Shown: positions 35,130 through 46,561, numbered from the stretch's first letter. The stretch: 64,000 nucleotides of DNA from Euglena gracilis (GCA_039621445.1 CP154954.1:73933653-73997652); one strand, 5' to 3'. The notes: generated by a model from the letters alone, not told the origin. Numbers and translations are program-made.

Positions 35130-35470
35130 GCCCACAGTGGACCAGAAATAGCTGGCTGAGGTGGGAAAGGGCGGGACAGTGAACCACGCAGGTGGGTCAA
35201 CTCACCGGAGTCGAAATGCTCGGACGGGAGACGGGAGGGAGGGAGCAGGGCATGGCACGCAGTTGGGTAAGAACCCGGGGCCAGCAGACCCTGACAAGGC
35301 TGGGAGTGGGGTGGTCGCGTAGGGGACCGGGGAGGGTCAAATGATGGTGCCACTTGCAGAGCACGTGCGGAAATCGGGTTGATCAGAACCTCGGTACATA
35401 TGACAGGGGGGGGGGTGATCGCAGATGACATGGAGCAAAACCGGCTTTGGAACTTGATGCAGAAATCCTA
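35130..35470. repeat. Dispersed repeat, copy A
   Basis: Shares with copies at 35485-36010 and 36640-37012 the words ATAGCTGGCTGAGGTGG, GGAGTCGAAATGCTCGGACG, GGAGGGAGGGAGC, GGGCATGGC and CAGACCCTGACAAGGCTGGG, in the same order. With copy B it also shares AATCGGGTTGATCAGAACCT and GGCTTTGGAACT. No coding frame is conserved. Confidence 0.75.
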
Positions 35471-35484
35471 AAAGACGAGTAGCA

Positions 35485-36010
35485 TATCATACTTCACGAA
35501 AAGAGCAACAAGAAATTATAGAATATTGTGGGGACTGCAGCATTCAAGGGCGAGAGTGAAACCTCTGGGGTTGGACCGACCTGATTCGGGCTGAAATGAC
35601 ATGTATGAATGCCATGAACTCTTGATGGAATGTACACCTAGGGGAAAGAGGGTGAGAGTGGACCATAAATAGCTGGCTGAGGTGGTAAAGGGTGGGGCAG
35701 CGAAGCCTGCGGGTGGGTCAGCTCCCGGAGTCAAAATGCTCGGACGGGAGACAGGAGGGAGGGAGCGGGGCATGGCCCGCAGTTTAGTAAGAGCCCGGGG
35801 CCGGCAGACCCTGACAAGGCTGGGAATGGGGTGGTTGCATAGAAGACTGGGGAGGACTTATAAAAAAAAAACGATGGTGCGAATAGCACAAAAATCGGGT
35901 TGATCAGAACCTCGGTACAGAGGACAGGGGGGGGGGGGGGAGCGCAGATGACATAGAACAAAAGCGGCTTTGGAACTGGATGCAGAAATCCAGCATCGGC
36001 GGAAAATGGA
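35485..36010. repeat. Dispersed repeat, copy B
   Basis: The longest copy. It adds an upstream part (CACGAAAAGAGCAACAAGAAATTATA through TGAATGCCATGAAC and GATGGAATGTACACC) that is also in copy C, and a downstream part (GGGTTGATCAGAACCTCGG, a G run, GCAGATGACAT) also in copy A. Thus A and C are partial overlapping copies of one repeat. Confidence 0.75.
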
Positions 36011-36639
36011 AATGACATCGCTGAGACATTCAACTGTGTGATGAGGCCGAGTCCGACAGCCGTTGTTGCCTATTAGCCACGGTACCAAATATACCCCACC
36101 CCATGCCAAAGAATGCATAAAATCAACCTTTTTATTTTTTCCCAATTTACCCCACAATTCTGGCTGCTTTTTGGACAATTTCCCTTCCTGCCTTCAACGA
36201 CCCCAACTTTTTGTCACATCTTTGGACGGCTATCACACGGCAGGTTTGGTGACCACGAGGCGGGCTGCCTTCCCCACCGTAGACGATGGAAATGAATGGC
36301 GGGATCGGTACACCCCAAAAATGGCTGGATCAGCATCCGGAGAAAAAAGGTCGTGGGAGAAAAACATCTCCAAGGGGCTGCGGCTTGGCGAGGAGGGCCA
36401 ATGCCCAACTGTGTGCAGCAGACCAGAGGCAGGCAACTGCAACGCATTGGAAAGCAATTAGGGCCGGTTCCCAGGATCATGCTTTCATGAGCAGTCGACG
36501 ACACAGCACACCCTTCCACAAAGATCACAGCGCTGGGCATTGGTGAGATAAGCGGTAATCACTCTGAGGCAAAATAATTCGGTTTCAAACCAGAGACAAT
36601 TTTGTCAGAGACCGTGATACAATCATCAAAGATGAAATG

Positions 36640-37012
36640 ATGCACATCATACCTCGCGAAAAGAGCAGCAGGAAATTATACAATACGGTGGGGACTTGCA
36701 ACATTCGAGGGCAGAATGCAACCTCCGGGGTCGGACCAACCCGATTCAGGCTGAAACGACACACATGAATGCCATGAACGATTGATGGAATGTACACCCT
36801 GGGGGACAAGGGGTGGAAGTGGATGGCAGACTGAGGTGGGAAAGGGTGGGACAGCGAAGCCCGTGGGTGGTCAGCTCACCGGAGTCGAAATGCTCGGACG
36901 GGAGACGGAAGGGAGGGAGCAGGGCATGGCCCGCAATTGGGTAAGAGCCCGGGGCGGGCAGACCCTGACAAGGCTGGGAATGGGGTGGTCGCGTAGAGGA
37001 CCGGGGAGGACA
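36640..37012. repeat. Dispersed repeat, copy C, running into (CATA)n
   Basis: Matches copy B from CGCGAAAAGAGCAGCAGGAAAT to GAGGACCGGGGAGGA, where copies A and B continue with a tract ending in a GATGGTGC word. Here that point is replaced by the (CATA)n microsatellite, so the microsatellite arose at or inserted exactly within the repeat. Confidence 0.75.
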
Positions 37013-37672
37013 TACATACATACATACACACATACATACATACATACATACATACATACATACATACATACATACATACATACATACATACATACATACA
37101 TACATACATACATACATACATACATACATACATACATACATACATACATACATACATACATACATACATACATACGTACGTACATACATACATACATACA
37201 TACATACATACATACATACATACATACATACATACATACATACATACATACATACATACATACATACATACATACATACATACATACATACAGACATACA
37301 TACATACATACATACATACATACATACATACATACATACATACATACATACATACATACATACATACATACATACATACATACATACATACATACATACA
37401 TACATACGTACATACACACATACATACGTACATACATACATACATACAGACATACATACATACATACATACATACATACATACATACATACATACATACA
37501 TACATACATACATACATACATACATACATACATACATACATACATACATACATACATACATACATACATACATACATACATACATACATACATACATACA
37601 TACATACATACATACATACATACATACATACATACATACATACATACATACATACATACATACATACATACA

Positions 37673-37702
<30 letters not shown>
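37013..37702. repeat. (CATA)n microsatellite, 690 bp
   Basis: Almost pure tetranucleotide CATA/TACA repeat with rare variants (CGTA near 37173 and 37407, CAGA near 37291 and 37447, CACA near 37414). All frames on both strands stay open, giving spurious ORFs of Tyr-Ile-His-Thr or Val-Cys-Met-Tyr repeats that are not genes. Confidence 0.97.
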
Positions 37703-37706
<4 letters not shown>

Positions 37707-38089
37707 CATGCGTGCATATATTGCCATCGTTACAGTGATGACCTCACCAATAACGGTCTGTCCATTAGCGTCAATATTAATCAGCATCAATATCGTCATC
37801 ATCACCACCAGCGCCACCACCATCACATCAAACAATCCCTTTTTTCCCCTTCAAAACTGGCAATCATACGCTTGGAAACAAATATGTCCTGTGAAAAGCG
37901 GGCAGGATACACGATTACATTGGCTGCGGCATGGTGAGTTCAGTGATCCCCTGCGCCACCCTGTGGGCTCTGCTGCCTCTTTCCGTTTTGGCACTCTGTC
38001 TACGTGTACATTTCTGTCGCACCGCAGTTGGTATATACAACATGGGATATGAAAGAATTGGCAAATAACATTGGGCACATATTGACAAC

Positions 38090-38214
38090 ATTGGGTCGCG
38101 TCCCCCACGGGGGGCTGGGGTGCCCTGGCCATTGGCAGCCTCAAAGCCCTCCACCAGGCTCTGGACCTCTGCGGCGTGGTCCCGGATGTACTCCAGCAGG
38201 ATGCCTGTGATGGG
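38090..38214 (-). CDS. Possible host exon, function unknown
   Basis: On the minus strand, after CCCAGTCCGTCCACAG (a good 3' splice site), an open GC-rich frame reads QVPITGILLEYIRDHAAEVQ, then SLVEGFEAANGQGTPAPRGG. The amphipathic helix-like composition and G/C third positions differ from the flanks. The 5' splice site and partner exons are not certain. The plus strand is also open here but reads less like protein. Confidence 0.4.
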
Positions 38215-39512
38215 GACCTGCTGTGGACGGACTGGGGCTCACGCCCAGGGGTGAGGATTTTTTAAGGCGCCTGAAAAAATCTTTAACCCCCCCTAAAAAA
38301 TACTTTTAAACTTTAAAAAATTGGCCAAAAATGACTTTTTTTAATACCTTTGAAAAAACATTTTGGCAAAATTATCGAAATTTGAGCCAAAAATGAAGCC
38401 CCCAAACCTCAGCAAAAAAAACAAGCCAACTCCAGGGGAAACAAAATATTTCTGGCATTGCATGAAAATTTTCTATCCACCCAAACTGGAAAACATAGGG
38501 TTTGGACTTTTCCAATTTTGGACTCCGTTCGATGCCGGGATGGCCCTTGGATTCCCTTGGAATTTGCCTGGAAAACCTTAAAAACCTTAAAAACCCTGGA
38601 AAAAACCTTAAATTTTCTTAAAAAATTCACATAAATAAAAAATACATTCATATAATAAAATAAATTCCCCCTGCTGACAACCTTGGGCAGCGGTTTCTGA
38701 AAAATGACCCTGACTGAGTGCATTTCCAATGCTCCTGTGTGCTGTCATCCAAGTTCCTACCGCCCCCCCCTGGAAAGCTGGCTCCAGCCAAATGGCGAGG
38801 GGGAGGCTAACTGCCCCAGACAATAACTTCCGTGAATTGCAACTTATTCGCGCACACTCAAGGAAAACTACACAGGAAAACTATGCAAACGTGGTAATGT
38901 GTCGACTTAGGGGAGAAAAGTGATTTCTGGCATCCTTGGGCCATCTCCCATCCACCCAAAGTTTTGAAATGTGTTCTTCTTTTGACCTTTTCAAAGCTCT
39001 GGACCGGCCTTAGTGCACAACACATGATCGCTATTCGATTTCTACGCCTGGGGGAAAATGTCATGCATGCCGCTGCATGTGAGAGCTGCTCCCAGCAATT
39101 TAGCCTCTGGGTCCGTACTACTCACCAACTTGGCTTGACTGGAGGTCTGTTTAGGGCGGCACTTACAGCGTTTTTTTTTGTAATGTTAGCACTGTTTGTC
39201 TGTTCCCCAACGCACAGTTGTCAAACATATTTCTCATTTTCTGTGCGCGAATTTGTGTGGAGCAACAGCAACACCTTGGATGAAGTCATCCCCATAGTGC
39301 TGCCGCAATAGAGGAACACATTAAGCTTGACGTCGGACCCCGAGGAATACCATTATCTGGCTAAGTTGTTTACATCCAGCGATCCACAGCAATACAAAGA
39401 GGGGTTCTGGGTGCCTTGGAGTGCCTGCTGTCCACACTGGCACCCCCCCCCCAGGGGTGGGGTCGGCACCGCCTTAAAATTCAGCCTGCTTCCAACCCAC
39501 ACCGGTTCTCGT

Positions 39513-39617
39513 CGCGCTTCACGCTGGCCAGGGTGGAGTCCAGCTTCCCCAGACGATACGCCGCTATGGCCTGCTCCACCTCCTGCGTGACCCCATCCCG
39601 GGGTCTGGCAGGCCTGT
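39513..39617 (-). CDS. Possible host exon upstream of the one at 38214
   Basis: On the minus strand, after CCCACACCTCACAG, the frame PARPRDGVTQEVEQAIAAYR then LGKLDSTLASVKRDENR is open and ends before GTGTGGGTTGG, a possible 5' splice site. Orientation and composition match the candidate exon at 38090-38214, 1.3 kb downstream, but the intron phases do not join directly, so a further exon would be needed. Family unrecognised. Confidence 0.38.
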
Positions 39618-40144
39618 GAGGTGTGGGCGTTGGGCAGTGGCAGGGGGTGATCAGAGCCGCATGAGGACGGACTTGCAAATGACAAAACACTGAAATGGCA
39701 TGTGCAAAGTGGATGGAAACTGGACGAGAGACGTGCTCTAAGTTGCTGAAAACCAACAAAAATTAAAACCGCTTTCCGAATTCTATTGCACAATATGGTG
39801 GCCCGATAGGTCATACGTGAGACCTTGCAAATTGAATTCTTTTGTGGCTTCCATCCCTAATCATATACGCTGTTTGTCTGGCCAAAACAAGCAAAAAACC
39901 AAATAACCAAAGAGCGCACAAAAAAACACACAAAAACACGTTTGTGTCCCCCCTGAATATCATCTGAGGTAGAAAATACAAACAAAGAACAAAAAGCTTA
40001 AAACGGACAAAAAAAAACGTGCTGCAGTAAAATTAATACTCTTGATTCTTGGGCAAGCAATGTCGAGATCAAAATCACACACTCAGAGGCAAAGCATGCA
40101 AACGCCCAACACATTTTTGTGTGTGTGCTCAACAACCCCTCCCA

Positions 40145-40347
40145 ACATACATACATACATACATACATACATACATACATGCAGACATACATACATACAT
40201 GCAGACATACATACATACATACATACATACCTACATACATACATACATACATACATACATACATACATACATACATACATACATACATACATACATACAT
40301 ACATACATACATACATACATACATACATACATACATACATACATACA

Positions 40348-40381
<34 letters not shown>

Positions 40382-40798
40382 CTTACATACATACATACAT
40401 GCAGACATACATACATACATACATACATACATACATACATACATACATACATACATGCATGCATGCATGCATGCATGCATGCATGCACGCATGCATGCAT
40501 ACATACATACATACATACATACATACATGCATACATACATACATACATACATACATACATACATACATACATACATACATACATACATACATACATACAT
40601 ACATACATACATACATACATACATACATACATACATACATACATACATACATACATACATACATACATACATACATACATACATACATACATACATACAT
40701 ACACACATACATACATACATACATACATACATACATACATACATACATACATACATACACACATACATACATACATACATACACACATACATACACAC
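40145..40798. repeat. (CATA)n microsatellite, 650 bp
   Basis: Second long CATA/TACA tract, with GCAGA variants (near 40180-40205 and 40401), a GCAT-rich stretch near 40455-40498 and CACA variants near the right end. It is followed by ACATTGACATTGACATTGA. Spurious long ORFs cover it on both strands. Confidence 0.97.
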
Positions 40799-41145
40799 AA
40801 ATATACATTGACATTGACATTGAGGTGGGCGGGCAGGGTGCTAATGAGCACTATGCCCCCCCCCCCCCCCGCATGGCGCCGCTTGGTCCCTGATGAATGG
40901 ACCCCGGGCAGAAACCCCTTGCTAAATTGGGACATGCGTGAGACGCCCACAGTAGCAGACTCGTGAAAAGGCCAGGGTGGAAAGAGCCCTCCCAGATATA
41001 CATCTAAAGAAAAGTAATGTGTCAGGTGAGACACATCACCCCTTGGGCACTGAAAAAAGTAAACTGAGTCACTTTTTAGCATTGCAACCTCGAGTAGAGG
41101 TTGCAACAAAACAGGGACCAGTCGAAATGAATCATGTGAGCTTCT

Positions 41146-41379
41146 CATATACCCAGTCACCGGTGATGCGCGATAGCGCGGAATGCGCGATATGCGGGTG
41201 GTTCGCGCTATGCGCGGCAAGCGCGATATGCGCGGGGGTGTTGGAGAGCGCCGCAGGCGCATGGGGAGCGCTATGTGCAATTCCGAAAAGGCAGGCTAGC
41301 CTTTGCACTGTAGTGCGTTATTCACATTCGCAAATTGCGTAAAACTTCCAAGTGTAAGTGTGGGATGCCAAGAACTACT
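41146..41379. repeat. 234-bp direct repeat, left copy
   Basis: CATATACCCAGTCACCGG to GGGATGCCAAGAACTACT, nearly identical to 44870-45103, and the two copies bracket the second chromovirus copy. The interior is packed with dyads such as GCGCGATAGCGC and GCGCGATATGCGC. The ends are not TG/CA on either strand, so LTR identity is doubtful. Confidence 0.8.
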
Positions 41380-41446
41380 AAGTGTATTGTTGGGTGTATC
41401 AACCATTGTACACAGGCTATGTACCTTTTGGTTATCTGTTAAATCT
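41380..41446. repeat. 67-bp inverted repeat, left arm
   Basis: AAGTGTATTGTTGGGTGTAT to GGTTATCTGTTAAATCT is found as reverse complement at 45302-45368, with one or two mismatches. It separates the left 234-bp repeat from the chromovirus copy. Confidence 0.8.
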
Positions 41447-41583
41447 CGTAGTATTGGGCTAATCCCAAAAATCCTTTCAAATGGGTGATGGTCTTGACGA
41501 CCTCAGGTGTCCATTTCTTAATGGCCTCTGGTTTGCTAGGCGCCGTCTATGTTTAAGAAACGCGGCTAATACTGCGCGAACAT
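41447..41583 (-). pseudogene. RT C-terminal remnant, copy 2
   Basis: Encodes VRAVLAAFLKHR, then after the internal deletion KPEAIKKWTPEVVKTITHLK and GFLGLAQYYEI, where it is cut off by the 67-bp inverted-repeat arm. RNase H and integrase are missing in this copy. Confidence 0.78.
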
Positions 41584-43465
41584 TGTTGTGATTCCGGGGT
41601 CCAACCCTTTTCTGAGGTCCTTTGGAATCTTTCATCTCTGCAGTGCAACGTTCTTCTGTAACCTTGCAAACGCCCTCAGAGCTTGGCCTGGTCCCTTAAA
41701 AGGACCTCTCGTAGGCAAAAATTGATCTTTTCAGTAAAATCCTTCGCCAGTTCCAGATATAATATCTCAATGTGTTGCAGGCATTTTGTACAGTGAATTA
41801 GGATTGGCCAGTCCTACCAGAGCGCTAATATACAGAAACAAGCTGGCCGCCAGGTACAACTTACACTCCCCCTCCCACGACAGCCACCAGGGGGTCTGTC
41901 GGAGAAACTTCAGGGCTTCAAACTTGTAAAATCAAAATAATCGTGGGGAGCATTTCGGGCAAAGAAAGCCTCACCCGTATACGTGGGAGGGGGTATCCCT
42001 TGCGAGCCACCTGTGAGCATCAACCTTAGAGCCCAACAGTAGCATCAAAAAGGAGTACCACACAGCTTGGAAAGTGTCTTCGGGGGGCCAAGGCGAATCC
42101 TTACTGGGCCACCTGAGAGCATCCCATGGAGCCCTTACAGGAGCACCAACAAAGAGCCCACAAGGCACCACTCACTCCTTCTTTGCCGTCTTCTTTCTTC
42201 TTCTCCTTCTTTTGGATGAAACTGTTCTCGTCCAGGTGCCATCAAGTTCTTCAGGAGTGTAGGTTTGCCCCTCCTCGATCATCTCCTCCTCATCATTTTC
42301 TCCATCAAGAAGGTAGGCCCGTAGGCTCCATCTTGTACCTGGAACAACACCTTGTGGAAGTTCAAAAATTGTAGTCCCAGATGCATAGTAGTACTTCTTC
42401 ACAATGTGGGCCTGGAGATCTTGCCAAAATTCTTGATACCTCCAATCTGGACAAATGAGCACCACTCCGGGTTTGCCTTGCTTCAGCTTTTCAATCACCT
42501 CTGGGAGCCTTGAAAAAGGTGGATTCATCCGAAGAATCTTTCCCTTTGACCACTTCACAGCAAATGTATCCAAATGCTTTCCCCCTGGACCCCACCATTC
42601 TTCAAACTGGTGGTTGAACTCATCAGCAAACAGTCCACCTGGGGCGTTACCTGCAACCTTAGCATGATGTCGTTCAGGAAGCTTTTCTTCACACTGTACT
42701 TCTCAGAGGTCCACTTCTCAGATCCTTGAGTTTGAGTTGTGACCACTGAAATTACCTGCCTCAGGAGCCACTCCTGATACACACAGGGGGCATCAACAGA
42801 GGACGTACTTCTGTTGAATAGCTTCAGCAAATCCCCTTCCTGGGCGTTCTTTCTGAACTTTTGCAAACACTTCTTCTCACAATTTTTGCACAAATCATAT
42901 TCACAACCAGCTTGAAACATACCATACATCTCCAGTGAAATGGGCTTGGATCTTCTCAATCTTCTGGCCATGAAAACTGTCATACATACTCCCATGAACA
43001 ATTCCCCACAATGGTCAGGATAGTCATCTGGACCTTGATCATCTGGGTTCTGGGCCAAAACTTGCACATGTCTAGTCCAGGCCCCTTTGCCATTTCCATT
43101 GACATTTCGAATGCCAGCTGGAGTGTCACGGCAGATTTGAATCTGAATATGATCTCTGGTCACAGAAGTGTGGCTGCACTGCACGCCCTCGTCCACCGTG
43201 TTGCGACTCCGCGGTCCAACCCTTTCTGTGGTCCTTTGGAATCTTTCATCACTGCAGTGCAACTTTCTTCTGTAACCTTGCAAACGCCCTCAGAGGGCCT
43301 GGACCTCTCGCAGGCCAAAATTGATCTTTTCAGTAAAATCCTTCGCCACTTCCAGATATAATATCTCAATGTGTTGCAGGCATTTTGCACAGTGAATTAG
43401 GATTGGCCAGTCCTACCCAGAGCGCTAACATACAGAAACAAGCTGGCCGCCAAGTACAGCTTACA
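41584..43465 (-). mobile_element. Nested LTR element carrying an NPPF-domain gene, copy 2
   Basis: 1,882 bp, one base shorter than copy 1. LTRs are at 43199-43465 and 41584-41865, the 4-bp duplication ACAT/ATGT is at 41580-41583 and 43466-43469, and the polypurine tract precedes the 3' LTR. LTR-to-LTR differences within this copy mirror those in copy 1, which shows that they predate duplication of the locus. Confidence 0.88.
42172..43283 (-). CDS. NPPF methyltransferase-like protein, copy 2, two overlapping frames
   Basis: Same arrangement as in copy 1: 242-codon frame (43283-42555) and an overlapping -1 frame (42573-42172) with MDTFAVKWSKGKILRMNPPF, PEVIEKLKQGKPGVVLICPD and a Lys/Arg-rich tail. 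NPPF and the downstream P-W are kept; the residue before MNPPF is Arg instead of Trp. The Cys cluster reads GCEYDLCKNCEKKC, gaining one and losing one Cys relative to copy 1. Both frames remain open after duplication, which is weak evidence for past or present coding. Confidence 0.55.
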
Positions 43466-45032
43466 ACATCACGATAGTGAATGTCGAGAATATTCTCGTG
43501 TGTATTCGCTGATGGAGGGGGGGTACCAACCAAAACATATTCAATGTACACCAGCGCAAACGGTAAATCCCGTAAGACCCATTGGATCATGCGCTGAAAC
43601 TTTGCTGGTCCATTCTTAACACCCATTGGTAAAACCGTCCATTGGTAAACACTTTTGGATGTTACAAAAGCCGTATAGGCTTGTAAATCCGGATCCAGAT
43701 GCATTTGGTGGAAACCATCCTCCAGGTCGAAAATTGACAACAAGCGGTTATCCGCTTGTTTTGTGATGAGGTCCTCTATTAGAGGTAACGGGAATGGGTC
43801 ATCCTTAGTTTGTGAGTTTAAGTACCGTTCATCCAGTACTAGCCTCCACTTTTTCTGACCTGATGGGTCTGGGGGCTTAGGAACCACAAAAGCTTGGGAG
43901 TTACATTCACTTTTGGAAGGGATGATCCACTTCCGCTCTATGAGCATTTCAATCATTTCATTGAGAGCTATGTCTCTTTCTCCTGAACAACGGAGAAATT
44001 TCTGATGCACTGGCTTTGCGCCTTCCTTAAGCTCAATCTTACAAACTCCAAAAGGTCCGCGAATAGCGGGATCTATATCGCAAGCGTAAACAGGATTTTC
44101 CAAAACACCAGAAAATTTGCGACTAATGTGCGTACAAAATTCTGCAGAATTGGGGTGCTGTCCTTCAATGACAGCGGAAACCTGTTTATGGGTCATGTCA
44201 ACCATAGGTGGGGGGCAGAACGGTGATGCCCATCGGCATTATGGTCAAACGCCGTATCGGCTCCCACATGGTCGGTATGATCCAACACACTAACATTCAG
44301 GGGTGGAGATTGAGAAACATTGAAAGCATCAAAGAAACAAACACGGAAAATGATTTCTTGGAAAGGTGGTAATACCACTCCACGGAAATCCTCGAATAGG
44401 GGAACATCGTTTGGTAGGTCCCACCAATAAAATGTGACATAAGTCAAATTCTGAAACCATTCCGCTTCGGGATTCACAGGAACAAGTAATGCGCCTCGCG
44501 CTTGATGCTGGAAATATATATATAATAGTGGTGGATGCATCCGTAGGATAGTGTCTCCCCAAAACTTATCAAAAGCATTACACTCTTGCGACCAATGTCG
44601 CGGTAATCGCGAATGCGAGTTGGAAGAGAATGCATCAATTTCTAAGGTCAAAACAAAGGAATCCGCCATATCGGCGATTTTTGAAAACCAACGTTTCAAA
44701 ATTGGATATTGACCAAATTGAAAAGCATTCCAGGTATCCCTGGTGTACTTGGAGATCTGCTCAACATCCTGAAGGGGGGGAACACGCTGTAACACAGAAC
44801 AACGGAATTGTGAATCATCCACACACATGTCCATATGACTCGATCCAGGTGGGGCATGGGTGGGTTGGGCATATACCCAGTCACCGGTGATGCGCGATAG
44901 CGCGGAATGCGCGATATGCGGGTGGTTCGCGCTCTGCGCGGCAAGCGCGATATGCGCGGGGGTGTTGGAGAGCGCCGTAGGCGCATGGGGAGCGCTATGT
45001 GCAAATCCGAAAAGGGAGGCTAGCCTTTGCAC
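43466..45032 (-). pseudogene. Chromovirus pre-RT region and RT N-terminal half, copy 2
   Basis: Two frames (45032-44193 and 44205-43366). The first starts inside the right 234-bp repeat and then gives the unknown pre-RT domain (YTRDTWNAFQFGQYPILKRW, FYWWDLPNDVPLFEDF). The second gives RT with motif A SIFDLEDGFHQMHLD, motif B TVLPMGVKNGPAKFQRMIQ (closer to consensus than copy 1) and the same defective motif C, YIEYVLVGT. The frame break is at a G run near 44210. The RT is truncated by the nested element. Confidence 0.83.
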
Positions 45033-45103
45033 TGTAGTGCTCTATTCATATTCGCGAATTGCGTAAAACTTCCAAGTGTAAGTGTGGGATGCCAAGAACT
45101 ACT
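44870..45103. repeat. 234-bp direct repeat, right copy
   Basis: Near-identical to 41146-41379 (differences include CTATGCGCGG versus CTCTGCGCGG and GCCGCAGGCG versus GCCGTAGGCG). It abuts the chromovirus sequence exactly where similarity with copy 1 ends (34349). Confidence 0.8.
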
Positions 45104-45301
45104 TACCATGCTTTTGAATGTGGATGTCTAGTTGAATCTTCCAAACTATTCCGATTGGATCCCGCAGCTTCTCAATTCGCAGCATTCCACAATAGGTGCA
45201 AGGTAAGGGGGGTAGATATAAGAGAGCGGGAGAAAAGAAAAAGCCGGGGAATTTTTTACCCCCCTACACTTGGGAGTGGTACCTATGCTTGGTAATGGTA
45301 C

Positions 45302-45368
45302 AGATTTAACAGATAACCAAAAGGTACATAGCCTTGGTACAATGGTTGATACACCCAACAATACACTT
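45302..45368. repeat. 67-bp inverted repeat, right arm
   Basis: Reverse complement of 41380-41446. It lies 200 bp outside the right 234-bp repeat, so the two arms flank the whole 41.4-45.1 kb block asymmetrically. Confidence 0.78.
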
Positions 45369-45940
45369 GATTCTCTGACAGTGAGCACATTGGTAGGAGG
45401 GTTGGTGCATGTTGTGCGCGTTTGGGTGTCGGTTGGGGTAGCTGCTGGGTGGTGTACCGGGGTGTCTGAAATCGACACACCTGGTGGAAAACGAAAAAGG
45501 TATGCAGCTGGGCGGGTACCCTTATAACTTCAGGCATTTGGCTTTCGCCTGGAAACCCAGCGAAACGTGCGGGGTTAAGCTACTGGCTCAGCGGTAAAAG
45601 TGGGCTGGGTACGGGGGCAGCTTTCTCTTTACCCCTAGGGTAGGAAACGGTGTTTTCGGTTGTGGAATACGTTGTGGAAATGCGGGGGGACGTCCTGGGA
45701 GACGTCACGAGGAACAAGTTTTCAGGTGTGGTGTGTGTGCGGGTGGTAGTTCGCAAACCGTGCGAAGTACAATATGGGGAGGACTATGTCCAAAATGCAT
45801 CCCAAGTCACCACCGCACATGGGGCTGTTGTCTGCAGTCACAATTTTGATGGTAATCTTGGCATGAACCAAGAGGGGGGTGGGTATAAGTCATTTGCGGA
45901 AAAGAAGGCGGATTCGACACCCTGTGTTGACTAATAATTT
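45369..45940. other. Hairpin-bearing unassigned sequence
   Basis: Short plus-strand frames (45270-45527 and 45650-45934) are open, but I recognise no domain. Dyads such as GACGTC-CTGGGA-GACGTC (near 45690) resemble those in the neighbouring element sequences, so it probably belongs to the same family. The A-box-like TGGCTCAGCGG near 45582 has no matching B box. Confidence 0.35.
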
Positions 45941-46043
45941 GGCTTGTGCACAAAAATTTTGAGTTTTGATTTTTGCTTGGCACAAAAGTTCCATGGGGGT
46001 TACGCAAAGCGACACATATGGCACAAAGTGGGCCCCCCATACC

Positions 46044-46200
46044 TAGCATGGGGGGTATGGAGGGTATGGGGGATGGGGGGTATGGGGGGGGAGGGGGGTG
46101 TATGGGGGGTATGGGGGGGTATGGGGGGGAATGGGGTGGTATGGGGGGGTATGGGGGGGGTATGGCGGGTATTGGGGGGTATGGGGGTATGTGTGGGGGA
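46044..46200 (+). repeat. (GGGGGGTAT)n G-rich tandem repeat 1
   Basis: Irregular tandem units of ATGGGGGGT/GGTATGGGG with six to eight Gs. Runs of at least four Gs every 8-10 bp would allow G-quadruplexes on this strand. ORFs over it (Gly-Met-Gly-Gly or Pro-Tyr-Pro-Pro) are artefacts. Confidence 0.9.
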
Positions 46201-46244
46201 AGGGTTTGGAGATGTTGTTGATGAGGTTTATGGCTCCTGGAATA

Positions 46245-46515
46245 CTTGCATACATCGCGCGATTTGACTACAAAGCGCGATTTGGCCACCAAAAAAATCT
46301 GTAGACAAGGGGTGAGGTTTTTCTTTTTGCAGGGGGGACCCCGGGCACTCGAACAGTTGCATACGTCCCGTGATTTGACCACAAAGCGCGATTTGGCAAC
46401 AAAAACAGATCGGTAGTCAAGAATGAGGTTTTTTTTTGCCGGGGGGGTCCGGGGGGGGCGGGAGCACGGCCCGGGCAGTGGAACAGTTGCATGCGTCGGG
46501 CGATTTGACCACAAA
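46245..46515. repeat. About 120-bp tandem repeat, 2.5 units
   Basis: GTTGCATACGTC.CG.GATTTGACCACAAAGCGCGATTTGG-type units recur three times (near 46247, 46354 and 46486), separated by GAGGTTTTTTTTTGC.GGGGGG tracts. They lie between the two GGGGTAT arrays. Confidence 0.7.
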
Positions 46516-46561
46516 AGGGTCCAGGAGGCAAAAAAAAAAAACGCTTCCGGGCAAAAAAAAT

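Larger units (their letters stand above)
41447..44869 (-). repeat. Second copy of RT region plus nested LTR element
   Basis: Aligns with 30841-34349 at about 98 percent by eye. Both copies carry the nested LTR element at the same position with the same ATGT duplication, so the composite was copied after the insertion. Differences include an 85-bp deletion in this copy (between ACATAGAC and GGCGCC, 41545-41550) and a one-base change in a G run near 44210 that shifts the frame. Confidence 0.9.

Noticed and set aside
36746-37835. ORFs of 276-323 residues on both strands (YVCM or THTYIHTY repeats)
   Set aside because: They are translations of the (CATA)n microsatellite; every frame is open because CATA/TACA repeats lack stops.
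38121-38250. Plus-strand exon (ALAIGSLKALHQALDLCGVV)
   Set aside because: The minus strand has a better splice acceptor and more protein-like frame, so the plus-strand frame is taken as its shadow.
39998-41280. ORFs of 230-349 residues over 40.1-40.8 kb
   Set aside because: Same artefact from the second (CATA)n tract.
41146-41379. LTRs of the second chromovirus copy
   Set aside because: The 234-bp direct repeats lack TG/CA ends, polypurine tract and primer site, and the right copy abuts the middle of a coding region, so they are listed as plain direct repeats.
45575-45600. tRNA gene suggested by TGGCTCAGCGG
   Set aside because: Matches an A box, but no B box or cloverleaf pairing follows within 90 bp.
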